This document shows positions 11,061 through 47,296 of a DNA stretch of 64,000 nt, one piece after another. Under the pieces are notes generated by a model. The model ran no database searches and was not told the origin of the DNA. It saw only the letters and a list, made by a program, of their open reading frames with translations. The position numbers were made by a program, and so were the translations under genes. Position 1 is the first letter of the stretch. The number at the start of each line of letters is the position of its first letter. Origin of the DNA: Datnioides undecimradiatus (lineage: Eukaryota; Chordata; Actinopteri; Lobotiformes; Datnioididae); contig WARS01000034.1 in NCBI GenBank assembly GCA_008933995.1, forward strand, positions 6,044,207-6,108,206, given 5' to 3'.

Positions 11061-14000
11061 TAGTTTAGGTACCAAAAATGAAAAAAAAAATGCAATCTGT
11101 GGCCGTCTGTCCATCTAATCTGTCCACCTCCACTCACTGCACATCCCTGGAATCTTCCACAACCAAAGTTGAAGCTACACACAATGCTGGCAGAGACGGT
11201 GCAGCTCAAATGTCCCAATGCTAACATGCTAACATGCATGTTTTGTTACATGTGAATGAGACCTGGGGTAGTTTGAGGATATTTAGAAACACAGATATTT
11301 AGAATTTATATATAAAATATAATGAAAACATATATTTGAATATATTATGGTTTTAATTTGACACAGTCTAAATGATGCACCCTCCAGTGGGCAAAACTCA
11401 CATTAAGTAGCTTTGGTTGGCGACAGCAGATCTCAGTTGACCATCATCTCGTCTGTTCTGATCACAATGGGTGGACGCCACGAGGGCTCACAGAAGTGGG
11501 TCTTGAAGGTCAGAACGAACCCCGGTTGCCGGACTGAAGAGGGTGCTGAGGTCAAAGGTTAATAGGTCGATTTACTTACAGGCCAAACGGAACCAGTAGA
11601 AGAACTACGGGAAATGTTCATATTAAGAGTCATAAAGATGATTCGAAGGTTGTCGTCACGACATCTGAGTTTGTGCTTCTGATGAAGTCACCTCAAACTC
11701 AAACCCCACTTGGTGTTTGAAGCTGTGGTGACCCAGGGTGTCAGAGAACATGGCCAGAGGTACAGTAAACTGCCTCTGAAAACAAAACAGGGCACACTTC
11801 CAACACATCGCCCCCCCTAATTAAAGCAGGACACGGTCGCTCCCACAGCATTTGTCTCACGCTGGCGTGGCGCGGTTTATTCAGTGAATCATTCTGCATT
11901 CTTTAATGTTGTAAAATTCAATCCAGGGAACAGCTGAATTTAATGGATTCTTGTGGGAGAACTTGATAACCGAAGCGGCGAATTGTCACAGCAGAGAGCC
12001 GCTGAAAAGAAAGTTTTTGGTTATGCTGTCAAACTTATTATTCTCTGTCCTTACAATTCACTGTTGTATCTCTGAATCTTTGTTATTCACTTGACTTTAA
12101 TAATCATTAAGACAGTGTGCATGCAGAGGTCCATTCACGCTCAGCAGGGCAGATTCAAGGGGGAGCATTAGCGCAGATGGGTGGGTGGCACCCGGGGTGG
12201 GGGATAGTTTGTTGTGTTCAGGTATCATCTCTTCTTCCAGCAGGGGTGTGGCGCATTCACAGCGCGTACTGATGACAGGAGTCCCAGGTGACTGCTGCTG
12301 ACATGACCCCGGTGCTGACTTGTTATTAGACCAGTATCAAAGGACATGTAAACAAGTGCACCCTGTTGTTTGGCCGGGTGGGGCTCCACAGAGCCAAAGA
12401 CACTACAAAGACCTGACCAGACAGTGTCAGGGTGATTTACAGTGCACGCCCTGCCTTACATGTTAGATGTTAGATCATCAGCCACCCTTTTGTATGATGA
12501 GCAGAGCCGATCAGTAAGTCTGAGTGGAGATGTGACGTTAGTGACCCGGTTTTACTCTCCAGAGGAAGCCGGCGCAAAATAAAAACTTTTAGTCACAGAG
12601 AAAAAGTGCTTTTGCTTTCCTTTACCCAGAATCCAGTGAGCACCATTTATCACAGCCTGGAGGGGTTGGCGAGGGCCACAAAGTAGCTTTTCTTAAACTC
12701 TCTGGACCATGACACTGCTTTCTTTTTTTTCTCTTTTTTATAAAATAATGTTGGTGATCTTGACCTTTCAGCCAATGTAAACTTATAAAATGCTTTAATA
12801 AAGCATAAAGTCAAAAGAAACAAGCAGATTTATTATATACTGGTTCACACAACAGCTGTTCACTGGGCATTCAATGACAGGCAAACTATAAGAAAGTAAA
12901 ACTTGAACTGGAGTGCTAGGCACTTCATATCCAGTGATGTGTGAAGGCTCAGCGTGAATACATCAGTGTTTGAAATCACTCATGACTCATATCTCATATG
13001 ATCCGTCGTGGACCCGGAGCTGCTGTCACACCAGCACCGGGGTCCGCGAGGGACAGAGTGAGCTACAGCCCGCATGGAAGCTCCCAGGAGTCTGCATTAA
13101 ACTTTGAAACACAACACCAAGCGGCAGGTTCAATTTCAGCTCCAGACATGAGATGCGGTGCAGGAGTGTTAAATGATATTTGGATCCTTTTCGGACTGTT
13201 TCAACTAAGACAAACTGAAAGTGGCTCAAAGTCTCAAACTGTGCTGAGATCAGGGCGTGGCACTGAGCCAAAAGAGCTGTTGCCTGTGGGTATTGACTTG
13301 TTTCTCAGTGCAAAAACACTAATTACGTGTGACCCCATTCACAGCTGCCGTTTCCATCCAGGGATCATTTGGTCTGTGTAGAGAGTGCCGTTGTAGGGAA
13401 TCCAAACAGTTCGAGGCTGCAGCTAACACCTGAGCTACTTTTGTGAGCTGGATGGGTTTGATGTAGTGGAAGCCCAACCTGTTTTGTCCTCGAACACTGA
13501 TGCTTCACACCTCACAAGTAAACACAATGGACGCCAATTCAGTCTAATATTAACCCAACAGCAGCTACAAGATGCTGGGAGAAGTGGTCCCACTGGAGAA
13601 CCGAGGAGCAACTGCCCTGGTCTAGTCTAGTCTCCTCAACATCTTTCTAACATCTGACAGGATCATGATAAGACAATCAGTTTTGGTTAAGTGCATGTCT
13701 GTGTGTGAGTGGGCGTATGTAGGGGGCGTTGAGGACATCGTTAGAAGAACACCTGAACATGGGATGGACATCAGGCCATCACATTGGAGTTTCACGCTGC
13801 TAACCAAGCAAATCTGTCCTTCAACCTCACGATGACGTTCTGATGGACTAAATTATGTGCAACAACAAAACGGAGGATCTTCTGATTTCACTGCACTCAT
13901 GCTCCTAATGGACCAATCTCATGTTTCAATGTTCAAGGTTTCAATGTTAAACATGACTGGACCTGCAGAAAGAAAGCAGTGAACTGCATGCGCAAACTCA

Positions 14001-15755
14001 CCCTCAGCTGTGAAACACTCATGAAGGTGCAGTCAGAGAGAGCGTCGTGGAGCTCACCTGTGCTTCCTCTTCTGGAATTCACCAACGGGTTGAGTCTAAC
14101 TAGGAAAATATTAAATTAGCATGAACTGAATTGATTTATGCAGCACTGAATTCATCACATATCATAACAGAGCAGTGAAATGGTCATTAGGTGTATGTGA
14201 TGCAGTGTTTTGTAACTGATACTAGACACTGGGGCTTTTCCTAACCTTCCTGATTGTAAGCATTTCCTGTCCCAGGGCCTTCTGGGAAGCATCAGCCCGC
14301 GCTCCCACAGCCTCCTCGCCACTCCACCAAATTCACCTTGAAAGCACTTCATAAGGCATTCATTAGCCGACTATTAGATGTGCGCAGCTCCGCCATCCTA
14401 GCTGTCATCACACGGAGCGAGACTAGCAGGGACTCCAGACAAAACATGACTCACTTTTCCACTGTAAACATAATAACCCCTCCACAAAACACAGCGTTCA
14501 GCACATTAACACCGGTTCTTCCTTTGGGTTTCAGCGAAGGAGAGAGGAAATTAAAGCTCATAGATTAAAAAAAGAAAAAAAAAGTGGAATTAAACTATGA
14601 TTGGATTTAAAGAGATACAGACGAAAACAGCTACTGGGAATATGGTCACACCTTGGCTGGGAAACACATGGTGAGAGCAGGGAAACGCCACGTCAGTTGT
14701 TTTCTCAACCAAAAGAGACAGCACCAACGCCACGCTGCACGAAAACTCCATTACCACCAAACATTCTGAATATTTCCCATGGGCCGGGATTTTCTGATAA
14801 GTGGGTGACCCGCTCGGCCTCTGTCCGCCCATCCTCAGCGAGTCCAAACACTTCCTACGAAGCCTGCAGCTTTTTCTCGTAAAACTGGAAACTTTTTTTC
14901 TCTCTCGAACAGACACTTTAGTTCATTACTTTCCAGTGAATGATTCCAATGAATTTCTTGTGTGACCTACAGAGCATTTCAGCTGGACCGCAGCAGGTCA
15001 GCGAGCAAAAATTTAATTTGTCTTTAGGCAAACATGCAATTTAACAAATGTGAAAGTCCAGGTTTCCAATAAAAAGTTTAAACAAATATTGAATTAAATT
15101 GTAATTATTTGCTATATATTATATTTAATGGCATGTCATGTGAAGACCACAGGTGATGTGTAACGTGACTGATGCTGCAGCCCCGCGCTGATCTGTGTGC
15201 ATTTTGTTACGAAAACCTCAAAATGCATCATCTTTAAACATCGTTTCATTTCGCCAAATGTCAGATTTCCATTTTTGGAAATATGAAAGCTCTGCTTGAC
15301 GACACGGGCCTGCGGCTGACCTTCAGACCGTCGCCCGGCAGCAAGTGAGGAGGACAGGAAGGACCAGGCAGGACGAGAAGAGAAGAGAACATCCTTCTTT
15401 TAACTTCCACTTTTTTAAACACTTCCAAACACTTGTCTTCATACAAACATGTGCCATTTATAAAGTTCCATCATTCTGAGTACAAAGGGAATCAGTGTAT
15501 AATAAAAGGCATTGGTATGGGTAGAAAACAACGTACGATTGCAAAGCAAACATCTTAAAGGCAAAGGTTGAGATATCTAAAGCATATTGCTGAGTAAGCT
15601 ATAAAGGGTGGGGGGTGCTGGAGGTTAAATACAACACATGCATTGTACAGAAGCAGCGTACTGAGAGCAGTCTAACAGCAGAAAAGCTTTACACATATCA
15701 TAGAGTGTGATATTACAGGGGTTATGAACAGCAGTGGTGATTTTTGGTGTTTAAC

Positions 15756-15761
15756 TTTATT
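15756..15761 (-). terminator. Candidate distal poly(A) signal of prkx
   Basis: A second AATAAA on the minus strand, about 2.1 kb after the stop. Confidence 0.3.
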
Positions 15762-16832
15762 AAAAGCTTCTTGCAAATGCAAACACATGCATATGCAAGA
15801 GTTGCGTTGATGCACGATGCAGTGCATCAGTACTGGTGTGACGGGCACCTCTGAAATGAACAGACTAGACGTCGCCTCATGGATGGGCTTGCCAGATGTT
15901 CAGATTCCAGGATTATCCGGCGTCCGATAACCTCAAACTCAAACAACAGATGAGTGTGAGGTAAATATCCTCATGTGATGTCACTGGAGTCAGTGCCTTT
16001 GGGAACTATTAGTGGTTTGGTTGCATTATGGGTAATCAGGTGGCTAAAGATTCACTCTAACAAACTGTCTTCAGGCTTATTAAGAGGAAACAGTGTTTCG
16101 TGGGTTTGCTCCTGTACAGTCAAGCCACAAAGGACACACAACAGATACGCTGCAGAGCTCTGAGCTGAAGCTGTCAGCTGCGTATCATGTACATCGGTGG
16201 ATTGTGATGGCAACCAGCGGGGCTCCGCGTTGGCCATCGGGTACCTGCAGGTGTACGTCCCGCCGGCTCTTTGCGCCAAATCTTAAACATTCGAGCTGCA
16301 ATTTGCAACATGAGGTCATCTCCTTTTTTACTCATTTTCAAGTTTTATCAATCAAAAAACAATGCTAGAAACACGTGAAAGCCCTCTGCAACTATTTGCA
16401 GGAAATGCCAAATTTAAAAAGAAACATGTGAAGAACTTTGAATCCAAAACAAATGTTGCAACTGATCCTGCTTTTCTCACTGGCAGCGGCCTTCCTGCAT
16501 TGTTATTCTGCCGTTCTGCCTTCATACTACACATGACCACTAAGTGTCCTTTCACACTTCTTCTGTTGGCCTCTGATCGCTGCTAAAACATGGGTGATCA
16601 GACGGCAGTGCTGTGCCTGAACGCGCTGACTGACTCCAGCCCCTGCACAGCCATCGGAGAGCGAAACACCCCAACCACCCACCAACGCTGCTCCTCAAGC
16701 TGTTTTGACACAGAGCTGAACACCAGTGAGATCCTTTTAGTTAAGCGGTGGCTCTAGAATGAAGGATGAGGTACAAACATCACATTGTCACTTGGTTTGA
16801 ATGGCAGCAAACAAATGGCTTGTTTTAAAGGT

Positions 16833-16838
16833 CTTTAT
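16833..16838 (-). terminator. Candidate proximal poly(A) signal of prkx
   Basis: AATAAA on the minus strand, the first canonical hexamer downstream of the prkx stop. No transcript evidence is available. Confidence 0.4.
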
Positions 16839-17496
16839 TGCCCCCGAAACACCACACGAAGCCTGGACTACAATCAGCTGAACAGCTGATGAATACTGAC
16901 TGAGTGCCTATAGAGTAACATGTTAAATATGGACCGCCTGGCATCCGCGGCGCCTTTCACCACAAACAACTCGGCTTTTAGAAGCATGACGGCGACGATA
17001 ATGATGATGATGAGCGAAGTGAGCGAGCGTAGTGTCCTGGTAGTCTGTAGCTCGTTCATGGAACAGCTGTGACTGCACCGTAATAACAAAGTCCTTTGGC
17101 TGTGAATAAACCTGTTGCAGAGTTGCAACAGCCGTGGGGGGAAGAAGAGAACTTTACAGTAAGAGACACGGCAGCACGTTCGGCAGCCTGTTCTCTGCAG
17201 CACCACGAGTCCCAGGATTCAACTTTCCGTCACTGCTGTTCAGAGCGCTGGCGGCCCAGACAAGCACGGTCTCGAGTGAACTCTGCTTAATTGCAAGACA
17301 GCATGTCCATGACGCTGTGATGTAAGGCACCTTTCACAAGTGCTACTGGTCACACATTTCCCAATAAAGTGGCTGATTCATGACAACATACAGTATAAGG
17401 AGTCTAAAACCGTACACTAATGACTACTGGCCAGCTCTCAGTTACAGCACCAGTCTGGAGTCACTAAGACATTAAATATGCACGATGAACGTTTTT

Positions 17497-17558
17497 AAAA
17501 AGAGATTAAAAAAATTAAATATGATAATATTAAAAAAAGACCTGATTAATCTCTTTTT
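17497..17558 (-). other. Hairpin in the prkx 3' UTR
   Basis: The arms 17497-17508 (AAAAAGAGATTA) and 17547-17558 (TAATCTCTTTTT) are perfect 12-bp inverted repeats around a 38-base AT-rich loop. In the transcript this could fold as a stem within an AU-rich stretch. A role in RNA stability is only a guess. Confidence 0.4.
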
Positions 17559-17841
17559 TTTTTAAACTTATAAAGTAACAGTCTTTTGGTTTTCAGAAAC
17601 ATTTTTTTTTGCATATAAAGCAGGCTCAGAGAGAAAACTGTGATAAAGTTTAAACAGCGAGGGTTTGACTCTGATAAATAAAGTATAAAAAGCAAATCAT
17701 CTCTGCGTTTATGATACATGTCACAGTATCAACCATTCGGGGTTTCGTCTTCGCGGAGGCCGTTATTCCAGGGGAACTACAGCTCCCTGCTTTAAGAACT
17801 TTGTCAGGATATTCCATCAATAAATAAAGCAGGCGGAGTGA

Positions 17842-41764
<23,923 letters not shown>

Positions 41765-42379
41765 TGTTACTATTTCCGGGCTAGGTGATTATTTTGGTTT
41801 GAAGGTATCCAGCAGGGCGCATACAGAGTTCATATCATACATTTCTGGGCGCAGGGACTTATCGTCAGTTCATCTTCTTTGTTTAGCTCGGGCAGCGCGG
41901 CCGGTTGTCGGATACTGACGCCTTTGACATTGGGGAAAGTGAGCCAAAAAAGTAGCCGAGGTTTATATTAACACGTCCACTTCATTAACGCACAACGGGG
42001 AATGAACCCAACGACGTGAGTGAGACAAAGAAGCCGGTGACAGGTGCACTGCACTGGAACGTAGCGTTAGCGACTTCGGTTAGCAGCTAACAATTCATAT
42101 GGAGCTAATGGGAGACACACAGGGGAAGCGGGACGAGACAAGCTCCGGAATAAATGCGGGTTGCTTCGGAATAAAAGACAGTTTTAAACCCGCGCTAACT
42201 CCACGAATCCCACAGCTTTTCCGACATCAGTTTACACGTTTTCTCCATTATTAACTCGGCTACAACAACAGACCTCACCCAGCGGTTATTCCCTGTGTCC
42301 ACATCAACCAGGAAGAGATACAGTTTTCACTGTCCGAATAACATCCGACTGGGACTTTCAAAATAAAATAGTATGCCCG

Positions 42380-42390
42380 AATATGGCGAC
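42380..42390 (+). promoter_or_regulatory. YY1-type motif
   Basis: AATATGGCGAC fits the AANATGGCGNC consensus of YY1 sites just downstream of start sites. It overlaps the start codon of the small open frame at 42383, a common arrangement for YY1. Confidence 0.5.
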
Positions 42391-42508
42391 GTTCACTAAG
42401 GAACTCGAAGTCCCCGAGATGATGTCATTTATTTCCGTCGGTATGAAAGTGTTCAAGACGAAAATTAGTCATAAAGAAAATTCATTTAAGTCGTATTTAA
42501 AAAAATAA
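42383..42508 (+). CDS. Small open frame divergent to prkx (41 codons, uncertain)
   Basis: ATG at 42383 in good context (AAT-ATG-G) reads MATFTKELEVPEMMSFISVG and continues to 41 residues, ending in TAA. I recognise no family. A possible splice donor (TCG|GTATGA) after about 19 codons would make this the first exon of a longer divergent transcript. It is too short to be convincing by itself. The ATGGCG start may simply be the YY1 motif. Divergent non-coding transcription at CpG promoters is the main alternative. Confidence 0.2.
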   Translation: MATFTKELEVPEMMSFISVGMKVFKTKISHKENSFKSYLKK

Positions 42509-42617
42509 AATCCATCACGTTTCACGCTAAACTGTTGCACTTCCTGTATTTTCTACCTGACTGCGTGTACCTTGACAAAGATGGGAGACGTGGGGGCAGC
42601 GTGTTGACAAAATGCGG

Positions 42618-42654
42618 CCAATGAAATCGAAGCAGTACCGGGACACTAACCAAT
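42618..42654 (+). promoter_or_regulatory. Two CCAAT boxes 32 bp apart
   Basis: CCAATG occurs at 42618 and again at 42650, both on the plus strand. A spacing near 32 bp, about three helical turns, is typical of paired NF-Y sites in vertebrate promoters. Confidence 0.45.
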
Positions 42655-42720
42655 GATGTTGGAGAATGGGTGGTGACAAAGGAAGGTACGATGAACTCAG
42701 CTACCTACTGGTGGGGAAAA

Positions 42721-44677
42721 GATCCAAATCAAGGAAAACCAGGAAAACAAATTAATACTCTCAAATATCTTAAAATCTACAAAATGAACAATACAATTTA
42801 ATTTAAATTTGACTTGCATTAGAATTTACTCCTCAAGATGAGCCCTTGTGTGGTAAAACCTTTCTTGTCACTAATGTAAACTTAATCCACCCAACAAACA
42901 CTTAAGTGCGCAGAGGAATGTCTCACAAAGTACCGGCAAAGCCGAGCACTCATCTTTACTTGTTTTACGCAGGAAGAGTGGTGGCCAACCACGATTTTGC
43001 CTGGATATTGGGTATGATAGCTGTAGGCTTATAGTCCATAGATGATGATATCATGTCATGTATATTTAGTGACCCTTTGACCTTTCACTTCAAACTGTTG
43101 ATCTACACCACTGGATAACCAAGAGCAGAAAAAATACCAAATTAAAGCATTAATTAGTCTTTTTGGCAGCTGATACACAGTCACCTTATAAACACCTACA
43201 TTTAAGCAAACAGCTGCTTAGTTACACATTCGGTCTTCACTCTCTTTTAGCTCCGGTTTGGTCTCCAGCAGTTCCTGGGTTAAATCTCTTACTAAACGCT
43301 AAATGCTCCACTATGTTCACCGGCTTGTCTTGCTTGTCTGAGGATTGCTACTGGGCAGGTAGTGTAGCTCTATCAGAGTATTTGCCCGCTGTTTGTGCAG
43401 AACAACAGTAAGTTTGTGCAGAGTTGGTGACAGCTGAAATCATGTCAGATTTCAGTCACTTTTATTACATAAATGAGCGTGAGCCTCCAATGTTGGTGCA
43501 GGCTATACTTGGACGCAGGGTCAGAGCTGTCAGGGGGCAAAGGAAGAAACTCAAGACATGTGCGCCACTGACATAGACTTAAAATATTCTAGAGTGAGTC
43601 AGCTGCCCTCAGTGCTCACTTCACCTCTTGCAGTCAGACTTGTCAGAAGAGAGCTGAGGTCCTGCATGGATGCTGTGACTACTTAGAGCACATTCATTTA
43701 AATATGACTTGAGGTGTAGTAACTCCGCATGCTTTGAAGTCCTGTCCATCCTACAAATTTGTATTTTGCACTGACATAACTCTCCTTCTGCCCTCATCTG
43801 GGCTCAGCACAATTCTGCATATGAGAGCTATTTAAAATATAAAATATAGGCTGAACACAAGCGCATTAATTTTAATCAAAGATAATTCAGATTTCCTGAT
43901 TTGCACATTCAGTTATTTCAGAGTTTTAAAGTTTTGTGACCACATTAGCAATGCAAAGCAGAGGCCGCCGCATCAGTATTCATGCTGCGGCCTGTTTTTT
44001 TTTCAGACTGTCTGCGGCATGAACGGAATAAAGATGTGTTTGATTTAGACAGAGGTGGCCTAACATTTGCACTTGCGTCCTCAAGCTGTGAAACCGTTTG
44101 GCACTTCGCTATGATACTGCAGCAGTTCTTCTGAGGCTGCCCGTCAAACGCGGAGGCAAGAAGCGAGGGTTTTAGCAGGATTTCAGTCGGAAAGATAAGA
44201 GTTTGTGGAGTGCCTCTGATTCACCTGCTTGAAAGAGTTATCTTGATCGGCACAACTTTAAGTAATTATGCCAACAAAGAATGTCTTCAGTGATATCAGC
44301 TAATGATCTGCTGCCGCGGACTAAGTTTATTAAAATGACTTCAGTGATCAGGAGAAAAGAAGGCATTTCAACACTTCATTCTGCTACGAGTCACTTTCAT
44401 CAGAAAGCCACTCCAGATGTTCAACTTTTGAAAATATCAAATATCAATTCTACAATGATGGGCACAGTGTTTCCCCTTATTTCCCCTCCTCCTGCAGGTG
44501 GAATATCTTTGTACATCAGATGGCTTTAAATTTCCTTTTCTTTCCCTGGTCTGACTTTCAATCTACCTAAGCACCCGAAACAATCTCTGATAACCAAACA
44601 CGACTCACAATCTGAAGTTCCCAGAGGCTGCCGCGATGTTTATTACATCCAGCAACCCAAAAAAGATCTATGCAATA
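42721..44677. other. Intergenic upstream of prkx
   Basis: No gene recognised. The repeat at 43175-43410 and a piece near 44287 (shared with 47600) are the only structured parts. Confidence 0.55.
43175..43410 (+). repeat. Dispersed repeat, copy 1 (related to 60045-60200)
   Basis: Shares CCGGTTTGGTCTCCAG, GCTAAATGCTCCACTATGTT, CACCGG and a later CTATCAGAG-TTTGCCCGCTG with the 60-kb copy. The pattern is common in percomorph genomes. Confidence 0.7.
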
Positions 44678-44805
44678 AAGATAAGATAATCCTTTATTGA
44701 TTCAGTTGTTGGGGCGGCAGAAGGACAGAAATGAGAGTGCACAAGTGAAGGAATATTAGAAATAAATAACAAAACATATAAAATGAAAAAAGACTGGAAA
44801 CCAGC
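44678..44805 (+). repeat. Repeat starting AAAGATAAGATAATCCTTTATTG
   Basis: The opening and the A-rich body (AATAACAAAACATATAAAAT) match a short interspersed repeat frequent in fish, usually with GATAAGAT-CCTTTATT at one end. Diverged. Confidence 0.45.
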
Positions 44806-45165
44806 TGGAATGTGTGTGAATGGATGAATGAGGGAGCTTTTGAGTAAGACTAGGGAGGTGCTGTACGAGTATAGTCGATGAAACCAAACTCCAGCAGCAC
44901 AAAGACAAGGGATTTAAAAAGCCTACACACACTTATGAAATTGCAAAGTTCTGAAATGCAAAGGCGGACGTATCAATAGCGTTAATGTCAGCCTTGTTCC
45001 AGCTCTAATGGGATCTTGAAAGACCAGTAAAAGTTCACTTTTAGGAACAGGAATCACCCTAATAACTCCTAATATCGCAGTTTATCGTCACAGCATTGGT
45101 TATTGAACCTAAAGTTACTCATGCAGCATTTGTTTTAGGTTTGTATTACATTATATTGTAGATTT

Positions 45166-45400
45166 GCAAACAGAAATTAATAAAACTGCTGGATATTGGA
45201 CCACAGATTAGAGCCAAATGGCTATTGGCTCCAGTCCAAAGGTCCTGGCCATCTCTACTAGTCTTTATATCTCAGCATTCCAAATGTTGGTTCTTATTTC
45301 TCTTAACTGTGAATATAAATGACTGACATGGATGACAGCATATTAATTGGGATCAGACAAGCAAAAACCATTTGCATGTGGTCAATAAGTCTCTGTTAAC
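45166..45400. repeat. Dispersed repeat, copy A (next to the Tc1-like fragment)
   Basis: This stretch shares most of its length with 47297-47575, including GCAAACAGAAATTAA, CTGCTGGATATTGG, AGAGCCAAAT, GGCTCCA-TCCAAAG and CTCTACTAGT. It directly follows the 3' side of the transposase fragment, so it may be the non-coding end of the same element. Confidence 0.75.
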
Positions 45401-45424
45401 TCTACACACTTTAGACTCCATAGA

Positions 45425-45605
45425 AGTTCTTGTTCTTTCAAACTGTGAGAGGATCTCCTGTGTGCAGTTCATTTGAGGTCACTCCACATGTTTTCATTGG
45501 AATGAAGGCCTGGACTCTGATTTCATTTTCCTTTTCTGAAGCCTTGGTCCACTCGGATGTGTGTTTTGGGCCGCTGTCGTGTTGGAATGTGAAATTCCTC
45601 TTCAT
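45425..45605 (-). mobile_element. Tc1/mariner-like transposase fragment
   Basis: On the minus strand the DNA around 45600-45541 reads FTFQHDSGPKHTSEWTKA, matching the second catalytic block of Tc1-like transposases (usual form QQDNDPKHTSK) with its aspartate retained. Further on, a weak match to the region before the third catalytic acidic residue (VQAF, then CGV-S-EL) can be followed to about 45430. The N-terminal DNA-binding domain and the first catalytic aspartate are absent. This is a decayed, immobile fragment of a DNA transposon. Confidence 0.7.
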
Positions 45606-46992
45606 CCTCAGCTTTCTGATTGAGGCCAGCAGGTTTTGTTATCTCGCTCTTTCTCTCCATAAAAAAAAGTCCACACTCACATGTTGATGCTCATTGCCGT
45701 GACCATAGTAACCAAATGCCCATGTCACTGTATTACACTACAGAGACAAACAGTTTCATTATCAGTAAATAGGGTTTATCTTTTTAAACACATGTGTGCT
45801 GATCTGTAGCCTGTGGTTTCCTACAATGAACCACACGGTTACATCGGTTGCGTCAGTCTGAATGACCAGGATCAAATGAGCAAATGCAACAGAGCTTAAA
45901 TGGAGCAAACCAGGAGAACGATGTGATCGGAACATAAATTCGAAAGACAAAGAACTGTAAAATCCATCCATCCTGATGAAGATCTCAGACAAATCAGGAA
46001 GTGGAAAGCAGTTTAAACCGAGAGCTAGAGGTCGAGTGTTGGTCAAGACAAAATCACGTGGTGGTTCCTGTGGTGAATATAAGAGCAGCCTGGCTTCTGT
46101 CAGCTATCTTGAGACTGATATCCTCCCACGCTAAGGGACCCAGCTGGGACCGAGAGCACTGATATGCCTGGAGCTTGAGACTGTACATTGACTGTTTACA
46201 CTGTGACCACTGAAGTCACAATGTGGTCTTGGCCAAAAAGTGGTTCACTAGTCCAAATCATGTGATGCGTGACTCTTCTTTGTGGGTATTTTATTGTGCT
46301 GCCACCACCGTTATCTGTCTCTGAATGCTTCTCCCATCTGCTGATTCCTCATACTGTAATAAACAAAATGCACCCCACCCCCACATTTCACGGCTAACCT
46401 TTCTTCTCTAGAAGTTTTCCTCCTTCTCTTAATGTCGCCTCCTGGCTGGTGTTTGAGCGATATTAGGATGATGCTGATCGGTAAGCGATGGGGCACTGAG
46501 AAGTAGAAACACTGTTGGTGGGGACATGGACTTAAGCTGCTTGATGCTAAAATTGTCTGCCTTCTCGCAAATCTGCCCAGTGGTCATAGCTCCTGCCAGG
46601 ATTTCTTTATGTATTCCCTTTGTCGTCTGTCCTTCCATGATCTTTCCCTGTAGTCGATGAGGAATCAAAGAGTAGAAGAAGATATAAGAGAGACTGCAAA
46701 ATTAAACAAGCTTTACTGCATAACACTAACACTGCATAATTTAAGCTTTCATCAGGATTTCAGGAGAGTTAGCAGGGTTGGACCTGATAGAAGACAGTAG
46801 CTGCATAACTCTAACACGATAGATACCGTTTCCATTATAAAACAATCACATTTTAAAAACTAAAGCTTACTTAGCATTTGACCGAAAGACTGAAAAGCAA
46901 AGGTGCATCATGTGAATTATTATTATATGTATTACAAATGTGTTTCAGAGTTGACATGTCTGGATAACATTGACTGAAAACAGTCATGTATT

Positions 46993-47290
46993 GTCATGTC
47001 TCGTCCCGTTTCCTACGGTTTCTTGCCGTTTGGTTCCTGTTTTATATTGATACTACATTTTGTCTTGTTCAAAGTTCTTCACTTCCTGTCTTTGTGTGTG
47101 ATCCCCTCGGCCCTCCTTAATATGTTGCACATGATGTCACTGTCTCACGTCATATTGCCAGTCTTCTCCACTTTCTGTACCAGGTCATCGTCGTTCTTGG
47201 CGTCAAGTGTTCCAGCATACCTTCCTCGTGAGTTTTTACCTGAGCCTTTGCTTCACTGGTTGCTCACCTGTGTACTGACCCAGATTAACA
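46993..47290 (+). mobile_element. Possible TGTCA-ended short element, truncated
   Basis: Begins TTGTCATGTCTCGTCCCG and is T/C-rich like the two elements near 58 kb, with similar phrases (CACTTCCTGTC, TGTGTGTGATCCCC, CTCACCTGTGTACTGACC). It has no matching right terminus and runs into repeat copy B. Assigned by similarity to the eye only. Confidence 0.35.
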
Positions 47291-47296
47291 GGCCAG

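Larger units (their letters stand above)
9456..15699. other. Intergenic downstream of prkx
   Basis: Six kilobases without a supported gene. It holds the TC-rich tract at 10005-10061, GA-rich runs at 10467-10505 and a MITE-like fragment at 10968. A few open frames of 100-130 codons lack any family signature. Confidence 0.6.
15700..17841 (-). other. prkx: Probable prkx 3' UTR
   Basis: The DNA after the prkx stop (read on the minus strand) is AT-rich, with several poly(U) and AUUUA-like stretches when transcribed. It holds no further exon. The first canonical AATAAA on this strand is at 16838-16833 and a second at 15761-15756, which would give UTRs of about 1.0 or 2.1 kb. Human PRKX has a long 3' UTR, so both may be used. 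The end is inferred from signals only. Confidence 0.5.
41765..42720. promoter_or_regulatory. prkx promoter and 5' UTR region
   Basis: The 900 bp upstream of the prkx ATG is richer in G+C and CpG than its flanks, up to about 42.4 kb. It carries a reverse CCAAT box (41929-41933), a YY1-type motif, ETS-like TTCCG motifs and two further CCAAT boxes. I see no good TATA box. The composition fits a dispersed-start, CpG-type housekeeping promoter. The exact start site cannot be read from sequence, and the CCAAT pair beyond 42.6 kb could serve either strand. Confidence 0.6.
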
